A stretch of 64,000 nt of DNA from NCBI GenBank assembly GCA_963925035.1, contig CAWUSK010000004.1, positions 1-64,000 of the forward strand. Reading direction: 5' to 3'. Of the stretch, positions 26,395-35,305 are shown piece by piece (within the stretch, counting starts at the first letter, position 1; each line of letters begins with the position of its first letter). A program made the translations under genes and the position numbers. Origin of the DNA: UBA4466 sp963925035. GTDB lineage: Bacteria > Bacteroidota > Bacteroidia > Flavobacteriales_D > Crocinitomicaceae. Below the pieces are notes generated by a model, which saw only the letters and a list, made by a program, of their open reading frames with translations, was not told the origin of the DNA and did no database searches.

Positions 26395-26422
26395 ACAAAA
26401 AAGGAAGCCGAAGCCTCCTTTC
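26395..26422 (-). terminator. Terminator of lipoprotein copy B
   Basis: On the minus strand AAAGGAGGCTTCGGCTTCCTTTT forms a hairpin with a TTCG-type loop followed by a T run. It is a near-duplicate of the terminator behind copy A. Confidence 0.75.
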
Positions 26423-26442
26423 CATAAAATAAAATACAAAAA

Positions 26443-26643
26443 TTATTTTGTAACAACTGTACCTCCACCAAGGTTACAAGATAATTCAAAAGCATCTTTT
26501 TGTGATTTTGTACAACTGTTACATTCTCCGCTTGAAACTGTAACTCCACCTACTACGTAGTTACAAACGTAATCTTTTTTACATGAAGATAATGCTAGTA
26601 CTCCTAAAACTGCGAATGCAGCAACTCCTAATACTTTTTTCAT
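26443..26643 (-). CDS. Small cysteine-rich lipoprotein, copy B
   Basis: The 66-residue predicted lipoprotein has the same signal peptide as copy A (one substitution in the first 20 residues) and lipidation at C21. The mature part is K-K-D-Y-V-C-N-Y-V-V-G-G-V, then E-C-N-S-C-T-K, then S-C-N-L-G-G-G-T-V-V-T-K. The C-x2-C and final Cys positions match copy A. Upstream sequence just before both ATGs (ATAAGTT...) is also similar, so gene and flanks were duplicated together. Function unknown; the K-K-D-Y start of the mature part suggests inner- or outer-membrane lipoprotein sorting. Confidence 0.8.
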   Translation of the reverse strand: MKKVLGVAAFAVLGVLALSSCKKDYVCNYVVGGVTVSSGECNSCTKSQKDAFELSCNLGGGTVVTK

Positions 26644-26770
26644 AATAAGTTAATTTAATCGGTTAAAAATTTGGTTCTAATTTAGAGTTTATTTTAGATA
26701 AAACAATTAAATTAATGGATTTTCCTTTTAACCTAAGCTTTAATAAGTTCCTGATATTTTAAATAGAACA

Positions 26771-27487
26771 TTAGCGTTTAAATTCTGAAAGTAAGATTCC
26801 TGTCGCAATTGAAACATTAAGAGATTCCGCGCCTCCAAAACGTGGAATATGAATCTTATGTTGAATGAGCGATTTCACTTCTTCCGAAATACCTGAGCCT
26901 TCATTTCCCATTACAATAATTGCATCCTCTGGAAGTTTCTCAGAATAAACGTTTTGACCTTCTAGTAACGCGCCAAATATTGGAAGTGTAGCGTTTGAAA
27001 GGTATGTAGTTAAATCATTGTAGATAATTGGTATTCGAAATAATGACCCCATGCTTGATTGAACAACTTTTGAATTATACATGTCAACTGTTCCTTTCGA
27101 ACAAACAATCAAATCAACTCCAAACCAATCCGCTGTTCGAACGATTGTTCCAAAATTTCCGGGATCTTGAACTCCATCTAAAACCAATACAAGTTGTGTT
27201 TTTATCGAGTTAACTATTGGTTTTTTCACAACAGCTAGAAATTTATTTGGAGTGGTTAAGCTGCCAATTTCCTTAATAGTTTTTTCGTCGATTAAATACG
27301 CATTTCCATTAAACTTAAACGTGGTATCAGAAGTACAGATGAATTCAATTTGATCTTGCCAAAATTGGATTAATTCGGAAACCATTTTGTCTCCTTCAAC
27401 AATAAAAACCCCTTCTGAATCTCTTTGTTTTTTGAGATGAAGTGATTTTATCCATTTAATCTTATTTTTAGAAAGGGTTTCGACCAA
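26771..27487 (-). CDS. TrmH/SpoU-family RNA 2'-O-methyltransferase
   Basis: The 238-residue SPOUT methyltransferase has an N-terminal L30e-like substrate-binding region (about 1-90) and the three knot motifs: L-D-G-V-Q-D-P-G-N-F-G-T-I-V-R-T-A-D near 103-120, I-V-M-G-N-E-G-S-G-I near 191-200, and I-P-R-F-G-G-A-E-S-L-N-V-S-I-A near 215-229. It methylates 2'-OH groups in tRNA or rRNA; the exact nucleotide cannot be told. It is divergent from tamL with 36 bases between, as is common in Bacteroidetes. Confidence 0.9.
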   Translation of the reverse strand: MVETLSKNKIKWIKSLHLKKQRDSEGVFIVEGDKMVSELIQFWQDQIEFICTSDTTFKFNGNAYLIDEKTIKEIGSLTTPNKFLAVVKKPIVNSIKTQLVLVLDGVQDPGNFGTIVRTADWFGVDLIVCSKGTVDMYNSKVVQSSMGSLFRIPIIYNDLTTYLSNATLPIFGALLEGQNVYSEKLPEDAIIVMGNEGSGISEEVKSLIQHKIHIPRFGGAESLNVSIATGILLSEFKR

Positions 27488-27523
27488 TGCTTTTATTATT
27501 TTTGTTTCAAATTAACGTATTTC

Positions 27524-30181
27524 GTGCTGAAGTTCAAACATACATATATTCTTTTAATTCTCGCTACGTTCATTATGGCGTGTAAGCAAACGAAGTACGT
27601 GCCAGAAGCTAGGTATTTATTGAAAAAGAATAAAATTGAGCAGTCTGGAAAGAAAATTCCAAAAGATGATTTAGCTGAAATAGTTAGGCAGCAACCAAAT
27701 TACAAACGTTTTGGAGTGAAATGGAAGTTAATTGCTTTCAATTTGGTCGACTCAACAAAAGTGGCGAATAAACGTGTTAGAAAGAATGAGAAGATTTTTC
27801 ACAAGAACAGGGAGAAATTAAAAAAACAAGATAGAATTAATAGCGCACGAGTTGATAAAGCAGTAAAAAAGGGAAAATCGCACTATACAGAAAAGTTAAT
27901 ACCACTAAAAGACACGCTCAATCCACGGAAGTTTTTTAGAGAATGGTATAAGTATAAAATAGGAAGTGCTCCGGTTGTTTTCGATAGTATACTTTTCAAT
28001 AAATCCATCGAGCAATTAAATTCGTTTCTAAAAAAGAAGGGATTTTATTATGGAAATGTTTCGGGATCTTTGGAATACAAGGACAATAAAAAATGCATTC
28101 CTACCTATGTAATAGAAACTGGACCTCAATATGAAATAGACAGCGTATATGTGATTGAGGACAATGATTTGGTTAGAAAAAATTACGAAAGTTATTTAGA
28201 AGACAATGAAAGTAACTCGATAAACAATCAACCTTTTGATAGTGATGTTTTGGATAATCACAGATATCGAGTGGCAAAATACATGCGAAACCAAGGCTTG
28301 TATGGTTTTAGTACGAGCAATATTACTTTCATTGCTGACACGAACCAAACAACAATGAAAGCGATCATTGGTGTAAGCTTTGGTGACCGTTTACTTATTT
28401 CAAAAGTAAAAAAGGATTCAGTTTTAAATATTAAGCATGAAGAAGCTTTTATGCATAATGTCTACTTTCATTTGGCGGATACCTTGAGCGAGGCACATAC
28501 CTTCTCCAAGCGAATTAACAACTTCGGTTTACAGGCATTTGAAGGGCAGTTTTTAAGAACGTTAGACACTATTTATTTCACAAGGTTTAGAGATAAAAAT
28601 ACTGGAGAAATTGATGTTTCAAGGATGGCTATTTTTACTTACAACGGAAGATTGGCTATTAAACCAAGAGTTCTGGAAATGCAAAACTATTTGGAAATCG
28701 ACAGTAGGTTTTCTGAGAAAAATCTTGAAAAAACCTACTTGAGTCTGCTGCAATTGAACCTTTTTGAGGTTGTTAAAACGGACATCAAAGAAACGGAAAC
28801 AGCATGTTTAGATGCCCATTATTATTTAATACCGAGTAAAAAACAAAGTTTCAGTTTTGAACCGAAAGCGACGAATTCCAATGGTTTTCTGGGGGTTGCA
28901 GCAACAATTAATTATACGAACAAAAACTTATTTAGAGGAGCTGAAAAATTAACACTTTCTTTTTCCGGTGGATTTGAGTCGCAACCAGCCATTTTTGATG
29001 AAACAATCGACGGTGATAAAATTCAAACGGCTGGACGAAGCTTTAATACCTTTGAAATTGGCCCAAGTGCTTCATTAGAAATTCCCGGTATTTTTCCTTT
29101 GAGAATGTCAAATTTCTCAAAGAAACTACGTCCGAAAACAGTAATCTCTTCGAATTATAACTTTCAACGACGTGACGACTTTACACGCGGAACATTGCAG
29201 CTGAGTTACATCTGGAAGTTTTTCGCAAGTAAAACAATGATTTTTCAAAGTGGTATACCTGGGGCTTCTGTAATTAAATATGTGAACATTTCTAAGAGCC
29301 CAGAATTTGAATCGAAGCTAGTCAGCCTGAACGATTTATTTTTATTGAACTCCTACAGCAATCAGTTTATTTGGCAGGACTGGAAGTTTACATTTGAGTA
29401 CAATATTCGTGAAAAGGAAAATCGAAAAGGGAATGCGCAGGTCTATTTCAAGTCTTCTTTCGATCCTGCAGGGAACATTTTTGCATTGTTTAAAAAATAC
29501 CAAGACACATTAGATAATGGACAAAAAGCAATTTTTGGAATTGGTTATTCTCAATTCGCTAGAATTGACAATGAGTTAATTTTAGCGAAACCATTGCGCA
29601 AGGAAAAAAGCCTCAACTTTAAAGTCGATATAGGAGGAGGTTTACCTTATGGTAATACTGCAACTTCACTCCCATACGATTATAGTTTCTTTGGTGGAGG
29701 AGCCAATGACATTAGAGGTTGGAGAGCGCGAGCGTTAGGGCCAGGTTCGTATAAATATTATTTGGACTTAAATAGAACTGCAACTCAAATTGGAGATATA
29801 GGACTTAGTGCTTCGGCTGAATTTCGATTTCCAATAAGTTCATTGGTGAAAAGTGCCATTTTCGTGGATGCGGGGAATATCTGGACCATTTTTGAAGACG
29901 TAAACCGTCCTGGAGGGCAGATATCAACGAATTGGTTCAAAGAAATCGCTGTGGCAGCTGGTGTTGGTTTGCGTTTAGATTTGGATTTTTTCATTGTCCG
30001 AGTTGATTTAGGAATTCCGATTATGAATCCTGCTTTGCCAAAAGGAGCGCAGTGGATCTGGCAATCTCGACAACCTTATTACGATGAAGGAATAGCCGTT
30101 TTTGGAGATCCGTATTACAAAGAAGTAATGCCTTTGCCTTTTATCCCTCAGTTACACTTTGGTATTGGGTATCCGTTCTAA
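27524..30181 (+). CDS. tamL: TamL: lipidated BamA/TamA-like outer-membrane protein
   Basis: The 885-residue Omp85-family protein has an N-terminal lipoprotein signal (I-L-A-T-F-I-M-A-C, lipidated C20), which is the trait of the Bacteroidetes TamL branch. POTRA-like repeats occupy about 150-440, and a C-terminal 16-strand barrel (about 450-885) includes F-F-G-G-G-A-N-D-I-R-G-W near 722-733 and an aromatic end F-G-I-G-Y-P-F. TamL is thought to work with TamB in moving lipids or proteins to the outer membrane. Start is GTG at 27524; the first ATG (I-M-A-C) would remove the signal sequence. Confidence 0.88.
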   Translation: MLKFKHTYILLILATFIMACKQTKYVPEARYLLKKNKIEQSGKKIPKDDLAEIVRQQPNYKRFGVKWKLIAFNLVDSTKVANKRVRKNEKIFHKNREKLKKQDRINSARVDKAVKKGKSHYTEKLIPLKDTLNPRKFFREWYKYKIGSAPVVFDSILFNKSIEQLNSFLKKKGFYYGNVSGSLEYKDNKKCIPTYVIETGPQYEIDSVYVIEDNDLVRKNYESYLEDNESNSINNQPFDSDVLDNHRYRVAKYMRNQGLYGFSTSNITFIADTNQTTMKAIIGVSFGDRLLISKVKKDSVLNIKHEEAFMHNVYFHLADTLSEAHTFSKRINNFGLQAFEGQFLRTLDTIYFTRFRDKNTGEIDVSRMAIFTYNGRLAIKPRVLEMQNYLEIDSRFSEKNLEKTYLSLLQLNLFEVVKTDIKETETACLDAHYYLIPSKKQSFSFEPKATNSNGFLGVAATINYTNKNLFRGAEKLTLSFSGGFESQPAIFDETIDGDKIQTAGRSFNTFEIGPSASLEIPGIFPLRMSNFSKKLRPKTVISSNYNFQRRDDFTRGTLQLSYIWKFFASKTMIFQSGIPGASVIKYVNISKSPEFESKLVSLNDLFLLNSYSNQFIWQDWKFTFEYNIREKENRKGNAQVYFKSSFDPAGNIFALFKKYQDTLDNGQKAIFGIGYSQFARIDNELILAKPLRKEKSLNFKVDIGGGLPYGNTATSLPYDYSFFGGGANDIRGWRARALGPGSYKYYLDLNRTATQIGDIGLSASAEFRFPISSLVKSAIFVDAGNIWTIFEDVNRPGGQISTNWFKEIAVAAGVGLRLDLDFFIVRVDLGIPIMNPALPKGAQWIWQSRQPYYDEGIAVFGDPYYKEVMPLPFIPQLHFGIGYPF

Positions 30182-30265
30182 AGTACGGAGCCAGCACTGC
30201 TAGATTCAAGAAATTCCTAACCGAATAAAGACTTGGATTCCATCAATAAAACAAGTCTGGACTAT

Positions 30266-30284
30266 TGACTTCTGAAGTCTTTTT
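30266..30284 (+). terminator. Weak terminator after tamL
   Basis: GACTT-CTG-AAGTC followed by TTTTTG forms a short hairpin with a T run. It sits between the converging tamL and helicase genes. Confidence 0.4.
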
Positions 30285-30286
30285 GT

Positions 30287-32575
30287 CTATTCTGAGTCAA
30301 CAACTTTTAAATTTGCAAAGCGCAAAAGAACTGTTTTTGAACCATGGCGCGGGAAGAATATCGTTGCCTTTTTATCTGCGCCGAAGCCAACTAAATGTGT
30401 AATTTTACCTTTTCCAAAACGATCATGCTCCACATTATATCCAACTTTTAACGCAACTTCTGAGGAACCTTTATTGCTTGAAGACCCAGAACCAACAGTG
30501 CTAATTGGCTTCAAAGAACTTGAAGTAAATGATCTATTTAATCCACCAGAAATTGGTCTCTCAAATTGAGCTGCACCTCTTCCCGAGAGAGATCTTCCTT
30601 GTCCACGTGCTGGACTTTCATGATTCAAGAATTTTTCGTCAATTTCAGAAATAAAACGACTCGCTTCAGAAGAAATCAGATTTCCCCATTGGAAACGGGA
30701 AGTCGCGTAAGAAAGTGTGCATGTTGTTTTAGCACGAGTTATTGCAACATAGAATAAACGTCGTTCTTCTTCTAATTCAGAGCGAGTATTCAGCGCCATT
30801 TGGGATGGAAATAAATTCTCTTCTAATCCAACCAAATAAACATGTGGAAACTCTAATCCTTTACTCGAATGAATTGTCATTAAAGTAACATGATTTTTAT
30901 CTGCTCCCTTATCTTCGTCTGCATCGGTTAATAAAGCAACGTCCAACATAAATTCAGAAAGCGATTTTGATTCATTCTCACTTTGGTTTTCAACAAAGGA
31001 TTTAATCCCTGAAAGTAGTTCTTCAATATTTTGATAACGCTCCACTTCTTCCGGACCTTTGTCTTTGTCCGTGTGCAGTTCTTTTAATATACCGGATGAT
31101 TTCGATATTTCTTGCGCCAATGTATATGCATCCATCGTTTCCAATTGAGCTGTAAAACTCTTAATCATCGTTACGAATTCAGAAATTTTATTTCTAGCTC
31201 CGCTGTTTATTGCAACTGGAAATCGATTGAAATCTGCAACAATATCCCAAGGACTAACATTGTATTTATTTGCCGCGATGATTACGTTTTCAATTGTTGT
31301 TTTCCCGATTCCTCGTTTCGGATAATTAATAACACGTTTTAAAGCTTCTTCATCGTTGTGATTTGCCGCCAATCGAAAGTAGGCCAAAAGATCTTTGATT
31401 TCTTTTCGTTGGTAAAATGAAAGTCCACCGTATATTTTATAAGGAACATTTAGTTTTCGTAAGGATTCCTCAAATGAACGTGATTGGCGGTTTGTACGAT
31501 ACAGAATAGCGAAATCACTATACTGAAGTCCTTCACCACGACTTTTATCAAAAATTTTATTGATAATAGTTTTACCTTCTTCGTTATCGGTTAATGTACG
31601 AATGACGTTTATTTTTTCACCTTCAATATTGTCAGTCCAAACCGTTTTTTTGATTTGATCCTTGTTCATTGCGATTACACCATTTGCGGCTTCAACAATA
31701 TTTTTAGTGCTTCTATAATTTTGTTCAAGTTTGAAAAGCTTGAAGTCAGGATAATCCTTTTTAAAGTTTAATATGTTTTGAATGTTCGCTCCACGGAACG
31801 AGTAAATACTTTGAGCATCGTCTCCAACAACACAAATGTTTTCATAAACCGCTGCAATTTTCTTTACAATCAAGTATTGCGCATAGTTGGTATCTTGGTA
31901 CTCATCCACCAGAACATACTTAAACTTTTGCTGGTAGTAACTCAATACTTCAGGAAAATCTCGAAGTAGGATATTTGTTTGATACAATAAATCATCAAAA
32001 TCCATCGCTCCAGCGTTAAAACAACGTGTCGCATATGATTTATAAATACGCGCTATTTCAGGGCGCTTAGACATCTTGTCTTCTTGCTGAATTTCAGGGT
32101 TTGATGCATAGGAGTCGGGAGATATTAGGTTGTTCTTTGCAGATGAAATTCTACCAAAAATGTTACTTACTTTATATGCCTTGTCATCTAGACTGAATCC
32201 TTTAATGATGTCTTTTAACAGACTTTTCGAATCTTGAGTGTCGTAAATTGTAAAGTTGGTTGGATAGCCAAGACGATCTGCATTCATGCGTAAAATGCGC
32301 GAGAATACAGAGTGAAACGTTCCCATTGTCACATTCTTAGCTTCACCGCCTCCGATAATTTCTGAAATACGCTCCGTCATTTCTTTTGCCGCCTTATTGG
32401 TGAAAGTCAATGCCATAATGTTGAATGGATCAATTCCTTGGTCAATCATATACGCAATACGAAAGGTCAGTACACGCGTTTTCCCTGATCCTGCTCCCGC
32501 AATAACCATTGTTGCTCCGTGGATATTCTCTACAGCAACACGTTGACTCTCATTTAACTCTTGGAGGTAGCTCAT
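30287..32575 (-). CDS. UvrD/PcrA-type superfamily 1 DNA helicase
   Basis: The 762-residue helicase has motif I G-A-G-S-G-K-T at 27-33, Walker B V-D-E-Y-Q-D-T-N near 218-225, Q-N-Y-R-S-T near 279-284, and motif V/VI T-I-H-S-S-K-G-L-E and V-A-I-T-R-A. The C-terminal G-Y-N-V-E-H-D-R-F-G-K-G-K-I segment is the RNAP-binding Tudor-like tail of PcrA/UvrD. It unwinds 3'-5' in excision repair and replication-conflict handling. Single gene. A Gly/Ser-rich linker of about 60 residues precedes the tail. Confidence 0.93.
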   Translation of the reverse strand: MSYLQELNESQRVAVENIHGATMVIAGAGSGKTRVLTFRIAYMIDQGIDPFNIMALTFTNKAAKEMTERISEIIGGGEAKNVTMGTFHSVFSRILRMNADRLGYPTNFTIYDTQDSKSLLKDIIKGFSLDDKAYKVSNIFGRISSAKNNLISPDSYASNPEIQQEDKMSKRPEIARIYKSYATRCFNAGAMDFDDLLYQTNILLRDFPEVLSYYQQKFKYVLVDEYQDTNYAQYLIVKKIAAVYENICVVGDDAQSIYSFRGANIQNILNFKKDYPDFKLFKLEQNYRSTKNIVEAANGVIAMNKDQIKKTVWTDNIEGEKINVIRTLTDNEEGKTIINKIFDKSRGEGLQYSDFAILYRTNRQSRSFEESLRKLNVPYKIYGGLSFYQRKEIKDLLAYFRLAANHNDEEALKRVINYPKRGIGKTTIENVIIAANKYNVSPWDIVADFNRFPVAINSGARNKISEFVTMIKSFTAQLETMDAYTLAQEISKSSGILKELHTDKDKGPEEVERYQNIEELLSGIKSFVENQSENESKSLSEFMLDVALLTDADEDKGADKNHVTLMTIHSSKGLEFPHVYLVGLEENLFPSQMALNTRSELEEERRLFYVAITRAKTTCTLSYATSRFQWGNLISSEASRFISEIDEKFLNHESPARGQGRSLSGRGAAQFERPISGGLNRSFTSSSLKPISTVGSGSSSNKGSSEVALKVGYNVEHDRFGKGKITHLVGFGADKKATIFFPRHGSKTVLLRFANLKVVDSE

Positions 32576-32717
32576 TTTTAATGTGTTAATAGGTTGTTCA
32601 GTAGGACTTAGGGAGGTTGGTTAATTCATTGATTCAATCACTTTACAAAGTTAGAAAAATCAATGAAAAAAATCCAATGGATGAACTGAAAAGAATTCTA
32701 AAAAAGGAAGAAATATA

Positions 32718-32750
32718 TTCGGTAGACGAATTTTAAAATTATTACCTTTG
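32718..32750 (+). promoter_or_regulatory. Promoter of the aldolase gene
   Basis: TACCTTTG at 32743-32750 matches TAnnTTTG. TTCG at 32718-32721, with 21 bases between, is close to the TTG -33 box. The start codon is 25 bases downstream. Confidence 0.55.
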
Positions 32751-32775
32751 TGAGCTTTAATTAAAAAAACAAATC

Positions 32776-33843
32776 ATGAGTCACGGAATTAGACCTGGTG
32801 TTGCAACGGGAGATGAAGTTCAAAAGATTTTCGCTTATGCGAAAGAAAAAGGCTTTGCCCTTCCTGCAGTTAACGTAACAAGCACAAGTACTGTTAATGC
32901 CGTAATGGAAACAGCTTCCATGATGAATTCGCCTGTTATCATTCAGTTTTCGAATGGTGGAGCTCAGTTTTACGCTGGTAAAGGATTGATTGATGATGAT
33001 TTTAAAGCAAGTATTGCTGGAGCAGTTTCTGGAGCTAGACACATTCACGCCTTGGCAGAAATGTATGGTGCAGTAGTAATTTTACACACGGATCACGCGG
33101 CAATGAATTTGTTGCCATGGATTGATGGTTTATTAGATGCAAGTGAAAAATTCTTCGCAGAAACAGGTAAGCCGTTGTACAGTTCGCACATGATTGATTT
33201 GTCTGAGGAGCCAATTGAAGAAAATATTGCAATTTGTAAAAAATACCTTGAGCGCATGAGCAAAATGGGTATGACATTAGAAATTGAGCTAGGAATAACA
33301 GGAGGAGAAGAAGACGGTGTAGATAATTCTGACGTTGATTCTTCTAAATTATACACACAACCGGAAGAAGTAGCTTATGCTTATGAAGAGTTGAGTGAAA
33401 TCAGCCCTCGATTTACTGTTGCAGCTGCATTTGGAAATGTTCACGGTGTATACAAGCCTGGAAATGTACAATTGACACCAACCATTTTATTGAATTCTCA
33501 AAACTATATTCAAGAGAAATTTAAAACAGGAACTAATCCAGTTGATTTTGTTTTTCATGGTGGGTCTGGTTCTACAGTCGAAGAGATTCGCGAGGCAATT
33601 GGTTACGGAGTTATTAAAATGAACCTTGATACGGATTTACAATTCGCTTTTACAGAAGGAGCAAGGAACTATATCGGTTCGAAAATGGAATACCTAAAAA
33701 CACAAATCGGAAATCCTGAAGGAGCCGATATTCCGAATAAAAAATATTACGACCCTCGTAAATGGTTACGTGAAGGTGAATTGACTTTCATCAAACGTTT
33801 AGAGCGTTCATTTTCAGACTTGAATAACGTAAACACTTTATAG
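32776..33843 (+). CDS. fbaA: Class II fructose-bisphosphate aldolase
   Basis: The 355-residue zinc aldolase of the long E. coli FbaA type has L-H-T-D-H-A-A at about 108-114 (catalytic Asp and zinc His), E-I-E-L-G-I-T-G-G-E-E-D-G-V near 172-185, G-N-V-H-G-V-Y near 221-227 and G-G-S-G-S near 258-262. It interconverts fructose 1,6-bisphosphate with DHAP and GAP in glycolysis and gluconeogenesis. It has a good promoter and lies 40 bases upstream of accD, which may be read from the same transcript. Confidence 0.95.
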   Translation: MSHGIRPGVATGDEVQKIFAYAKEKGFALPAVNVTSTSTVNAVMETASMMNSPVIIQFSNGGAQFYAGKGLIDDDFKASIAGAVSGARHIHALAEMYGAVVILHTDHAAMNLLPWIDGLLDASEKFFAETGKPLYSSHMIDLSEEPIEENIAICKKYLERMSKMGMTLEIELGITGGEEDGVDNSDVDSSKLYTQPEEVAYAYEELSEISPRFTVAAAFGNVHGVYKPGNVQLTPTILLNSQNYIQEKFKTGTNPVDFVFHGGSGSTVEEIREAIGYGVIKMNLDTDLQFAFTEGARNYIGSKMEYLKTQIGNPEGADIPNKKYYDPRKWLREGELTFIKRLERSFSDLNNVNTL

Positions 33844-33883
33844 AAATTAATACGTGGATTTTATCTCGTAAAAAGAAAGAACA

Positions 33884-34729
33884 ATGAGTTGGTTTAAAAG
33901 AAGTAAAGAAGGAATTACAACTTCGACGAAAGAGAAGAAAGAGACTCCAGAAGGATTGTGGCAGAAATGCTCGAACTGTAAGACGATATTTTCAGCAGAC
34001 GATTTAAGTAAAAATGCCTATGTGTGTGACCGTTGTAATCACCACGAAAAAATTGGTTCAGAAGAGTATTTTGAAATCCTTTTTGACGGTGGTGAATACA
34101 AAGAATTGGATACGAAATTGACTTCAGGAGATCCATTAAAATTTGAGGATACTAAAAAATACGTTGATCGTGTTAAAGCAACTCAGAAGAAAACTGGTCT
34201 TTACGATGCAATTAGAACTGCTAAAGGTAAGTTAGACGGTAATGATTTTATCGTTGCCGCAATGGACTTTGCATTTATTGGAGGTTCAATGGGATCTGTA
34301 ATGGGTGAGAAAATTTCTCGTGCAATTGACGAGGCTATTAAGTCGAAATGCCCGTTTATGATTATTTCAAAATCAGGTGGAGCACGTATGATGGAAGCAG
34401 GATTCTCATTGATGCAAATGGCGAAAGTTTCAGGGAAATTGGGACAATTGTCAGAAGCAGGACAACCGTATATTTCTTTCTTAACAGATCCAACAACGGG
34501 CGGTGTAACAGCTTCTTTTGCAATGCTAGGGGATATCAATATCGCTGAGCCTGATGCCTTAATTGCATTTGCTGGACCTCGTGTTGTAAAAGAAACAATC
34601 GGACGTGATTTGCCTGACGGTTTTCAAACTTCAGAATTTGTTTTAGAACACGGATTCTTGGATTATATCGTTGAGCGACCACATTTGAAAGAAACGTTGG
34701 CGTTATCGCTGAAATTGTTTAGGTCTTAA
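33884..34729 (+). CDS. accD: Acetyl-CoA carboxylase carboxyltransferase subunit beta
   Basis: The 281-residue protein starts with a zinc ribbon: C29-x2-C32 and C48-x2-C51. The crotonase-fold carboxyltransferase domain follows, with S-G-G-A-R-M-M-E near 165-172, P-T-T-G-G-V-T-A-S-F-A near 204-214 and G-P-R-V-V-K-E-T near 229-236. It transfers carboxyl from biotin to acetyl-CoA together with AccA, giving malonyl-CoA for fatty acid synthesis. Length is normal for the family. Confidence 0.95.
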   Translation: MSWFKRSKEGITTSTKEKKETPEGLWQKCSNCKTIFSADDLSKNAYVCDRCNHHEKIGSEEYFEILFDGGEYKELDTKLTSGDPLKFEDTKKYVDRVKATQKKTGLYDAIRTAKGKLDGNDFIVAAMDFAFIGGSMGSVMGEKISRAIDEAIKSKCPFMIISKSGGARMMEAGFSLMQMAKVSGKLGQLSEAGQPYISFLTDPTTGGVTASFAMLGDINIAEPDALIAFAGPRVVKETIGRDLPDGFQTSEFVLEHGFLDYIVERPHLKETLALSLKLFRS

Positions 34730-34782
34730 TTTACCTTATTTAGTTTTTATAGCTTGATAAGCTGTATTAAAGAAAAAAATAG

Positions 34783-34790
34783 TATATTTG
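34783..34790 (+). promoter_or_regulatory. -7 element TATATTTG of rpsO
   Basis: TATATTTG is a perfect TAnnTTTG match, giving a leader of roughly 50 bases before the rpsO ATG at 34850. Such a leader is long enough for the usual S15 autoregulatory fold, but none was resolved by eye. Confidence 0.55.
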
Positions 34791-34849
34791 CACCGTCTTA
34801 AGCCAAAAGTTGGTAGCGACTACATAATAATTATTTAAATAATATTGGA

Positions 34850-35119
34850 ATGTATATCAATTCAGAAATTAAAAAGGATATCTTCAAAAAACACGGTGGC
34901 AACGAAGCAAACACTGGTTCAGCTGAAGGTCAAGTAGCATTGTTCACATTTAGAATTACTAATCTTACAGAACACTTGAAAAAGAATCGTAAAGATTATG
35001 GAACTCAAAGATCGTTACAATTGTTAGTTGGTAAGCGTAGAAGCTTATTAGATTATTTGAAATCAAAAGATATCGAAAGATATAGAGCAATCGTTAAAGA
35101 ACTTGGATTACGTCGTTAA
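34850..35119 (+). CDS. rpsO: 30S ribosomal protein S15
   Basis: The 89-residue protein is the family's standard length, with G-S-A-E-G-Q-V-A near 23-30, L-T-E-H-L-K near 39-44, and the rRNA-binding L-V-G-K-R-R-S-L-L-D-Y-L near 60-71. It binds the central domain of 16S rRNA early in 30S assembly. The rpsO-pnp order is the conserved bacterial arrangement. Confidence 0.97.
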   Translation: MYINSEIKKDIFKKHGGNEANTGSAEGQVALFTFRITNLTEHLKKNRKDYGTQRSLQLLVGKRRSLLDYLKSKDIERYRAIVKELGLRR

Positions 35120-35142
35120 GATCTTACGAAAATAAGTATTGA

Positions 35143-35184
35143 AAAGAGGGGGCATTCGACATTAGTCGGCTGTCCTTTTTTTGT
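35143..35184 (+). terminator. Terminator/attenuator between rpsO and pnp
   Basis: AGGGGGCATTCGAC-ATTA-GTCGGCTGTCCT forms an imperfect hairpin followed by seven T. Read-through would connect rpsO to pnp. Confidence 0.7.
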
Positions 35185-35193
35185 AATAAGAGC

Positions 35194-35281
35194 TAAGACT
35201 AAAAGAGTCAAGAGCCAAGACTTGAAATGAAACTAAGTCTTAATCCCGTTAGGGATTTCTGGACTCTTTCTATCTTGACTC
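35194..35281 (+). promoter_or_regulatory. Structured leader of pnp with alternative helices
   Basis: Within 88 bases there are nested inverted repeats. GAGTCAAGA (35205-35213) pairs with TCTTGACTC (35273-35281), AAGACTT (35217-35223) with AAGTCTT (35235-35241), and AATCCC (35242-35247) with GGGATT (35252-35257). Two helices compete with these: AAAGAGTC (35202-35209) with GACTCTTT (35262-35269), and TAAGACT (35194-35200) with AGTCTTA (35236-35242). PNPase controls its own mRNA through a leader stem in E. coli, so a similar role is plausible; a mobile intergenic palindrome is the alternative. Confidence 0.5.
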
Positions 35282-35305
35282 CATTAAAAATGTAAATAAA
35301 TAAAT

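Noticed and set aside
32761..33048. A minus-strand frame over the start of the aldolase gene
   Set aside because: It is a complementary-strand artefact; the plus-strand aldolase is unambiguous and has a promoter.
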